Positions 57,190-64,000 of a stretch of 64,000 nucleotides of DNA are shown here, in pieces. The DNA lies in contig CM061236.1 of assembly GCA_030848705.1 (NCBI GenBank), positions 140,338,574 to 140,402,573 of the forward strand. Reading direction: 5' to 3'. Positions within the stretch are counted from its first letter, which is position 1; every line of letters begins with the position of its first letter. Source of the DNA: Heracleum sosnowskyi (lineage: Eukaryota > Streptophyta > Magnoliopsida > Apiales > Apiaceae). The translations under genes were made by a program, and so were the position numbers. The notes under the pieces are model-generated. The model searched no databases, was not told where the DNA came from, and saw only the letters and a list, made by a program, of their open reading frames with translations.

Positions 57190-58611
57190 CTAAGATGCAT
57201 ATGGTACCCAATCCTTGTTGGGTCCTACAGTTTCAGTGTCTCCTGAGTTTCTTTCAGTCATAAAGTCACAAGCATTATCAGTAATCTCCTGTTTGACTTC
57301 TCTTTTCACCCACTTAGGTTTAGAATTGGACTTGGTCCTTTTCTTAGTGGATGGAGCCTTCTTGCTGTTGCCAGCAGGCTCAGAAGTCTCAACAGTGTTT
57401 GAGTATGAACATTTTTCAGTGGTGAGAATAGGTAAGTTAAAGCATGTACTCATGGCAGTAATTTTGCATGACATACATTCAATGTTATTACAGACACTCA
57501 TAGTTCTATGCATAAGGGGGGTTCTGTGTAAGTTACTATTGAGTTCAGTTGCATTGACCTTTTCCTCAATTGGTTTCTTACAAACATGTGTTAAGTGATG
57601 AGTAGATCCACAGTTATTGCACAGTTTCCTAGAAGCACCTCCAACATTAGTGTATCCATTTCCTTTGTTGACTCCTACCTTTCCATTCATATTCTTAGAC
57701 TTGGGAGTTACTGGATTGACAGTATGTTCAGAAGTTGCTGTCGAACTTTCCTTGACAGTATCTTTTATTCCTGCTGTCTTGACAGAAGGTTTTAAAGTTA
57801 CTGTCTTGGAACCATTCTTGACAGTATCTTTGGAAGATTCTGTCTTGCCAACTGTGACAGCATCTTTTGAACTTACTGTCTGATTGCTTGGTAAGTTTAC
57901 TGTCTTGGGGATTGTGACAGCATCATTTCCATCCTTGAATGTGCTGTCAACACCTTCATCCTCATCAAGAATTTCTTGTTTGATGAGCATGGCTTCTTCA
58001 TCAAACTCAATTTCTGCAGCTTTGAAAATGGGAGTTTTAACTTTCTTGAGAATGGTGGGTTTGACAGCAGCATTTCCAGAACAATCTTGAATCACAGTTT
58101 CCTTTCCAGGTCTTCTACCATAAAAAAAACCTATACCAACTGACTGATTTTCTGTATGCTTATCATTGTAATCCTGAACTATCTTTGATGAGTTTTTATA
58201 AGCCTTGATTTTAAATTCATTTTCAGCAATCTCATTTCTCAGGAATTCCTCAACCTCTTTAGCACATTTCAATTCATTTTTAAGTTTAGCATTCTCCTGA
58301 GCTAAAGAGTCCAGTGAACTGGTTTTGAGAACAAGAGATTCACTTTCAGACTTTAGTGTTTCATTTAGCTTACTCAGCCTAGTGATCTCCTCATTGGCAG
58401 TAGATAAGCTAGTATAGACATTGAACATTTCAGCACTTAAGTCTTTAATGGTTTTCTTATACTCATCAATGGACATATCAAGTAAGACAAGTGAAGGTAC
58501 CTGACTTGAGGATGTTGATGTTACTTCATCAGTGCTAGCCATGAGAGCTAGGTTGACATATTCTTCTTCATCTTCATCATCAGACTCATCCCAACACTTT
58601 CCTCCAGCCAC
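57190..58611 (-). pseudogene. Copia B gag-pol linker with second zinc knuckle
   Basis: In the same frame as gag. It begins with an acidic stretch (WDESDDEDEEEYVNLALMAS), then a coiled coil (TANEEITRLSKLNETLKSE), then a Thr/Val/Lys-rich linker where KDTV and KTV words recur. Then comes a second CCHC knuckle, CNNCGSTHHLTHVC (CX2CX4HX4C), and a basic tail (KKRTKSNSKPKWVKREVKQE). The linker DNA is where the gacag/ctgtc words are densest (57716-57955). Confidence 0.8.
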
Positions 58612-58650
58612 ATAGGCTCTACCTTGATTCTTCTTGGAGTATCCACCAGT

Positions 58651-59808
58651 TCATTTCTCAAATCTCTGAACCTGTTTGGGTCTTTTGCACTCAGTAGAAA
58701 AATGACCAGGTTCACCACAGTTGTAACACTTGAATTTAGATCTATCCACAAATCCAGTCTTGTATCCTCCTTTGAATGAGCTTCCCACAGTAGCCTTTGA
58801 TGAGCTTCCCTTGGTGAACTTGGATGCTTGGCCTTGGGGCCTGAATGACCTATCCTTCTTGAACCTAAAGTTCTTGAACTTTTTGGCCATGTAAGCCATA
58901 GTAGGATTGTCCATGCTTTCCAGTTCCTCCATAGTGTAGAAGTCTTCATCTTCCACATCCTTGAGCTGTAGTACTACTTTCTCATCATCTTCAACAACCT
59001 CTTCTATCTTCAAGGATTGTACAGGGGTTGGTTGAGTGATTTGTAGTGCTTCACTAGGTTGTGTGATCCTTGGCACTTGTGCTAATAGGGCACTTGACAT
59101 ATTAGCCATCTTGTTCCTTGTTCCACTTTGTATGGCTCTCTTTTGAAAGAGTTCAAGTTCATACGATTTCAGAATGCCATAAAGTGTCTCAAAGGTTATA
59201 TTGTTGAGATCTCTTCCTTCTCGTATGGCTGTTGTCTTGTGTTCAAGATGATCAGGCAGTGTAAGCAAGAACTTGACATTCAATTCTTTTCTGTCATAGT
59301 ACTTGTCATGTATCTGCAGTTCAGTTAAGAGCTTACTGAACCTTTCAAACATGGAGGTTAAGTCTTCACCAGGCTTGGTCATAAATGCCTCATATTGAGA
59401 TATAAGTATTTGCCTTTGGTTGCCCTTAACTTCTTCACTTCCTTCACAGAGTAGGGCTAACCTGATCCACATCTCCTTGGCTGATGTGCAGCTTATCACA
59501 CTTCCACGCATGGCTTTATCCAACGTGAGAGAATCGAGCAAGATGAGTTGCAAGTGATCATCTAGCACCATTTTCTCCTTCTCAGTTTCCAAAAATTCCG
59601 AGGGATATTTGGGAACCCAATGTGCAGGAATGATCTCACCATTTACTGTTGTGGCTTCAATTTCCTTCCTTGGAATGAAAGGACCATTCTCGAGTATACC
59701 TGGGTATAGTGGATTCGCAGCTTTGATAAACAACAAGATTTTTCTTTTCCAAATGCTGTAGTTCTCTTTATCAAAAGCTGGGATCTTGATACTGTTTGAT
59801 TTCTGCAT
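58651..59808 (-). pseudogene. Copia B gag
   Basis: 385 aa from ATG at 59808 (MQKSNSIKIPAFDKENYSIW), the UBN2-type capsid domain: YSIWKRKILLFI, ISQYEAFMTKPGEDLTSMF, LTLPDHLEHK, LNNITFETLYGILKSYE. Then comes a zinc knuckle CYNCGEPGHFSTEC (CX2CX4HX4C) near the end. A TGA at 58651-58653 closes it, but the frame continues cleanly into the linker, so the stop is probably a point mutation or a suppressed stop. Gag packages element RNA. Confidence 0.93.
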
Positions 59809-59845
59809 TATCGTCGGGATCTCAGATATGTATGTTAATCTGAAA

Positions 59846-59857
59846 GCTCTGATACCA
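59846..59857 (-). other. Primer-binding site of copia B
   Basis: Element-sense TGGTATCAGAGC, complementary to initiator methionine tRNA, two bases after the LTR end CCAACA. Confidence 0.92.
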
Positions 59858-59859
59858 GT

Positions 59860-60921
59860 TGTTGGTCCTTGTGTATTGCAGAAGGGGGGGGGGGGATGAA
59901 TGCAATACTGATAAAATTCAATCTCAGTTTCAACAACTAAAACTAAGATTTAATGTTATCAATAATATGTATGCATTCACAAACAGTAAAATCGAGAAGA
60001 CAGGATTCACAAAATAAATGTTTTATTTATTTTGCAAAGTGTTGCTACAACCTCAAGAGAGAATTCTTGAGCTTCGATTTTTCTTCAAGGCACTTGCTAG
60101 TCTTCGTTCTTATTCCTAGAATGAATTGATAGTCTAAGTATAAAACTAATCCTATCACTATCAACACGGGTCTGTGAAGCTGTTGTCATTATCAAGTGGC
60201 AGCTTCTTACAAAGTGTCTACCCATGTGACTTTCCTAAATTGCTAACAATGTCAGATATACATTACAAAGAAAACAACCTAGATTCATTCTATTTCTAGC
60301 TAAAACAATTCAGCAAATAGAGAGACTTGACCTTGCTCTTGAATTGATTCGCTTTTGTTTGCAGTGCTTGAAGCTTCTGTCGTAGTCTTGCAGACTTGGT
60401 GCAGCTTAGGGATACTGCAACACGCCTGTTTCTTGAACATTGAAACTGTCACAGGGTTTGACTGAGAAAGATACCTAGAACAAGGATCTTTCTCAACACA
60501 GTTACTTTTGCTGCAAAGCTTGCTGTCACAGGAATGTGCTTTTGGTGACAGTAGGAGTTCCCCGCATAGTGTGCTGTCGAGGTTTCCAAACTTGCTTTCG
60601 AGGGCTAAAGTTGTTGTCGCGTAGTCTTCCGCCAATGTTGCTGTCAGAGTGAATATGTTGTCTTGACTTGCAACATTCTGTCTTCTTGTAATCTTACTGT
60701 CAATGCTTATGACAGTAACCTTTATTCATGTTGTCATCTAATATGCGTTCTTTGAGGCTTGAACACAGAAAGTGAACTTCTTCCAAATTACACAATTAAA
60801 ATAACATTGCATACTGATTACAAGAACATACTTTGGCTGTAACAGTATGTTCTACTTAATTAAAAAATTAAGTATATACAAAGTTAAGTTGTTCCTATGC
60901 TATCACCCATAAATCCCAACA
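59860..60921 (-). repeat. 5' LTR of copia B
   Basis: 1,062 bp, nearly identical to 47884-48941; differences include G12 versus G10 in the homopolymer and about 18 substitutions counted by eye. The inner boundary is two bases from the PBS. Confidence 0.95.
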
Positions 60922-60926
60922 CAATC
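60922..60926. other. Target site duplication of copia B (right)
   Basis: CAATC, identical to 47879-47883. Confidence 0.95.
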
Positions 60927-62003
60927 CTTAGGACATGCATCATTCAAGTCAGTGAAGTCCACACACATCCTCCATTTTCCATTGGCCTTTTTGACCATTA
61001 CGGGGTTAGCCAACCATTCCGGGAATTGTATCTCTTCAATGAATCCGGCCTCTAGAAGTTTTTCAACTTCTTGTTTAATGGCCTCTTGCCTTTCTGGAGC
61101 AAAATTTCTCTTCTTTTGTTTCACCGTCTTTCTTTCAGGATCCACATTCAACTTGTGAGTTATCAATTGGGGATCAATCCCTGGCATATCAGCCGCTGTC
61201 CAAGCAAAAACGTCATTGTTCTCTTGAAGAAAAGATATGAGCTTGCTTTTCAATGGCTCAGGTAGTAGTGCCCCGACATAAGTCACCTTCTCCGGTTCAC
61301 CAGGGACTAAGGGAATTGGGATTAAATCCTCAACTGGTTTCCCTCTTCGGTCCTCATTGTCACTAGTATCCATGTCTTCAATTGGGAGAACTTGCCCCCC
61401 GACTCCATCAGGCCTTAACGCGGCTACATAACAACTTCTAGCCATCTTTTGGTCTCCACGTTCTTCACCAATCCCATTCCTCGTTGGCAACTTGATTTTC
61501 AGATGATAGGATGAGGCAACGACCTTGAACGCATGAAGACCAGTCCTTCCCAGGATTGCATTGTAGGACGAAGTTGCCTTTATAACTATGAAGTTCAGCA
61601 TTTGAGTAGACGTATTCATCCTTTGCCCCATGGTCATTGGGAGTTGGATAGTGCCTTCCACTTTTGATTCCACCTCATTGAATCCGTATATGGGCATATT
61701 TGAGGGTGTTAACTGAGAATCAGTGTAACCCATCTTGATAAAAGCATCGTGGAACAAGATATCCACTGAAGCTCCATTGTCGACTAGGACTCTCTTTGTT
61801 TCGGAATTGCCAATCACAGGTATGATGACTAGAGGGTCATCGTGGGGGAACTTCACCCCTTCCAAGTCTGAATCATCAAAACCTATTGACACTTCTGTTT
61901 TGGCACGCTTCAGTGCTTCTCCAACCACAATCATTACCTCTCGAGCATAAGCTTTTCTTGAGTTTCGGGAGGACCCAACAACAGTTGGCCCTCCGAATAT
62001 CAT
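60927..62003 (-). pseudogene. Protease and N-terminal RT of element D
   Basis: Begins INMIFGGPTVVGSSRNS. Protease centre RVLVDNGASVDILFHDAF, followed by YNAILGRTGLHAFKVVASSY. Then a linker and the RT start: NDVFAWTAADMPGIDPQLIT, EVEKLLEAGFIEEIQFPEWL, KKANGKWRMCVDFTDLNDAC. The frame breaks off exactly at PKDC where copia B enters and resumes at 47878. Open apart from the insertion. Confidence 0.93.
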
Positions 62004-62031
62004 GTTGATGACTGACCCTCGGGGCTTAGGG

Positions 62032-63579
62032 TTATGATCTTGGTCGTTGTCCCTTCTGTCGTAATCCTTCCTTAGCTATCTCCATCAGAATTTGACTCCT
62101 AGGAGTGTTCAATCTTGCATACTCCATAAACTTTGGCCCAAAATTGTTTCTCTTGGGTAGAGAATCAGAGTCCTTTGACATTCTGGGAAACTTTTCCTTG
62201 ACGTCGTACTCCTCAGTTTCTTTTCTTTTCTTTGAGTTTCCACTACCGCTAGCAGTGGGTTCATACTTTCTCATGCTTTCTTCAGCCTTGATATACTTTC
62301 CGGCTCTATCTTGGAGCTTCAGCATGCTCTCGGGTGGATGTTTAGCTAACGGCCTTTTGAAGTGGTCATCAGTAGTTCCTTGTTGCAGGGCTATCATAGC
62401 CACTATGTCCTCTAAGTCCGGGACTTTCAAAGCCTCCCGAGTGAATCGATTGATGTAGTCCCTTAGGGCTTCATTCTTTCCTTGCTGGATTGCCATGAGT
62501 GATGCAGAGCTTTTCTCATGCACACTTCCACTAATGAACTGATTGATAAAAGCTTTGCTTAGTTTCTTGAAAGACCCAATTGAGTTGGGAGGAAGACGAC
62601 TATACCAGCATTGGGCCATGCCTGCTAAGGTTTGTGGAAACGCCCTACACTTGACCGCATCGTTGGTTGGCTGCAACAGCAGTGCATTGGAGAAGGTCCT
62701 TACATGATTTGCGGGATCTCCCGTTCCATCATAGGCTTTGATCGAAGGCATCTTGAATTTTCTGGATATAGCCGTTTTCATGATGTCTTGAGTAAACGGT
62801 GGTGTAGGATCATCAGGATCTCCTAGGGGCAACAAAATACTAGGATCACCTCTTGGGACTTCGGCCCTCTTGGTTCTCCTTGCCGGTGGATCCAAGTTGA
62901 TTATCGGGATCCCTTCAGTCGTTCGGCCTTGAGATTGAGCAGCCTCCTCCTCAGCAAGGAGTTTCTTGAGTCTTGCAGTCTCTGTCTCATGGGCTGCAAT
63001 TTTCTCCTTAGTAGTTTGGGGTTGATCCCGATTCGTCTGAGAAGAACGTCTCTTTCTTAGGGCGACATCCTCCCCAATTGTATAACCCTCATTCTCGGTG
63101 TATGGACCCGAGTAATCTTGAACGAAAGGGGTCTGGCGAGTTTGTTGATTTTGGGGTCCCAGACCTTGAATATAAGGGGGCACATATGCCTCATGATAGA
63201 TTGGATTAGTTCCACTACCGCCCGCCATGGGTCGAGGGGGCATGCCATAGCTTGGCATCCCCAAAGTCTGATTCGCGTATTGAGGGAGATCAGTAGTATG
63301 GAGTTGAAGGCTTCTCGGTGCATTCATGATGAGTGGAAAAGTCGAGATTGGTTGCTGGTGAACAGTCTCTTGTGGATTAGATCCATGAATGACCATCTGC
63401 AGGGGATTCGTCCCTTCAATCGAAATTGGGATTTTCGTTCCTTGAGTGTTGGTGGGGATATTCGCCCCTTGAGTGCCAGTAGTCGGCGGTGGTTGATTTC
63501 CGTGAGTATCAACCCCAGAGGTGATAGGGCGATCCTCAGGAGTTTGAGTATCCCGAGCTGTTCTTCGTGTATTTGCCAT
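62032..63579 (-). pseudogene. Gag of element D
   Basis: 515 aa from ATG at 63579 (MANTRRTARDTQTPEDRPIT). A Gly/Pro/Thr-rich N-terminus, then a coiled coil (HETETARLKKLLAEEEAAQS), then the Retrotrans_gag domain: FKMPSIKAYDGTGDPANHV, FPQTLAGMAQCWYSRLPPNS, FINQFISGSVHEKSSASLM. The stop at 62032 is in a different frame from pol. The usual CxFHxxxGHxTxxC zinc motif between gag core and protease is missing: the frame goes from RSQILMEIAKE almost directly to the pre-protease DNDQDHNPKPRGSVINMIF in the pol frame, suggesting an internal deletion. Confidence 0.92.
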
Positions 63580-63592
63580 GGTTGATGTTGTC

Positions 63593-63610
63593 TTCCCACA
63601 GACGGCGCCA
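63593..63610 (-). other. Primer-binding site of element D
   Basis: Element-sense TGGCGCCGTCTGTGGGAA, three bases after the LTR end. The first nine bases match the complement of the tRNA-Asp 3' end (TGGCGCCGT), commonly used by Tat/Athila elements; the remainder diverges. Confidence 0.75.
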
Positions 63611-63612
63611 AA

Positions 63613-64000
63613 TGTTATGGATTAAAAAACGTACTTGTGAATTTAATGCTAAGGTTTAATGAGCTTTGAGCTTTAATGCGAGGGTTTAATGAGCTTCGAG
63701 CTTTTATGCGAGGGTTTAATGAGCTTCGAGCTTTTTATGGCTGCACTTGTGTTTCGAGACTAAATCGGTCCTCACAAGATGCCTACGTATCTCAATTCGT
63801 TATTGAGAATCAAGCCAAAGACGTAGTTCTTGGTGTTGCCCTCGGGGCTATGGCGGCAGGAGCACACCAAGGACGTAGTGACTTGTATGTCCTTATTCGA
63901 GGATGAAGTCTAAAACGTAGTTCTAGGGGTGCCTTTATGGCTTGTTGCGCCTTCGAGGCGTTATGACGTATGGAGCTGTGCCCAAAAAGTAGTAGATGAC
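63613..64000 (-). repeat. 5' LTR of element D, cut by the window edge
   Basis: Starts (plus strand) TGTTATGGATTAAAAAACG and follows the left LTR for all 388 visible bases with very few differences. Contains the 29-bp sub-repeat array and the first acgtatggagctgtg unit. Confidence 0.93.

Larger units (their letters stand above)
47884..60921 (-). mobile_element. SIRE/Maximus-like copia element B, 13.0 kb, nested in gypsy D
   Basis: TGTTGG...CCAACA ends, matched CAATC target duplications, LTRs of about 1,060 bp, an initiator-Met PBS, gag with zinc knuckle, a second zinc-knuckle region, protease, integrase, RT and RNase H in copia order, an acidic small ORF, a long ORF3, and a polypurine tract. 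Long size and an extra ORF after RNase H are hallmarks of the SIRE lineage. About 18 LTR differences by eye (about 1.7%) indicate recent insertion. Three in-frame stops in gag-pol plus breaks in ORF3 leave it non-autonomous in this copy. Confidence 0.95.
42517..64000 (-). mobile_element. Tat-lineage Ty3/gypsy element D (right LTR incomplete), interrupted by copia B
   Basis: On the minus strand the order is 5' LTR (from beyond 64000 to 63613), PBS, gag (63579-62032), protease/RT (62003-60927), an inserted copia element (47884-60921), RT/RNase H (47878-46440), integrase (46440-45060), a 3' spacer with tandem repeats, and the 3' LTR (43340-42517). A second, plant-specific RNase H-like domain (VLYFDGA...GAGLVLQ) after the normal RNase H identifies the Tat/Athila branch. 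Several in-frame stops and a gag-pol junction deletion make it non-autonomous. Confidence 0.92.

Overview
The window is nuclear DNA of a flowering plant, most likely a eudicot. It is AT-rich, has GT-AG introns, UGT85-type, TAD2-type and PHD-type genes, and dense Ty1/copia and Ty3/gypsy LTR retrotransposons, Helitron ends, MITEs and microsatellites. Nothing suggests a bacterial, organellar or viral genome. The genus cannot be read from the sequence.

Layout. 1-3019 is the 3' end of a SIRE/Maximus-like copia element (A: ORF3, polypurine tract, LTR) inserted in a decayed gypsy pol (3020-3560, minus). 4733-9844 (minus) is a six-exon PHD-finger gene whose exons I could join in phase. 9845-16780 is intergenic, with a TRIM-like element at 13340-13929. 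17328-18830 (plus) is a two-exon UGT85-family glycosyltransferase with a 1-bp frameshift in exon 1. 20121-24166 (minus) is a seven-exon tRNA adenosine deaminase gene (TAD2), in phase throughout, with a MITE in its largest intron. A hAT-type MITE with an exact 8-bp target duplication lies at 25452-25975.

27363-32378 is a decayed gypsy chromovirus (C) with paired 341-bp LTRs. 32600-36070 is a composite: opposed LTR pieces and a second chromovirus (E) split by a 2.36-kb near-perfect palindrome (33174-35533). Each palindrome arm carries a small coiled-coil ORF with its own TATA-like box and a broken copy of the start of ARP6, the actin-related SWR1-complex subunit. This captured-gene fold-back structure is the most unusual object here. 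37600-42046 is Helitron-rich.

42517-64000 (minus) is a large Tat-lineage gypsy element (D) whose right LTR runs off the window. Its pol is split by a 13-kb copia element (B, 47884-60921) with a clear CAATC target duplication. B has nearly identical LTRs, a gag-pol frame broken only by three in-frame stops, and a long extra ORF3. D has 60-bp tandem repeats between pol and its 3' LTR.

How they relate. Only the PHD and TAD2 genes look like intact host genes; the UGT is intact except for one frameshift. From LTR differences counted by eye, B is young (about 18 differences in about 1,060 bp) and C is older (about 20 in 341 bp); B is younger than D because it is nested in it. All family names come from motif recognition; no database search was run.
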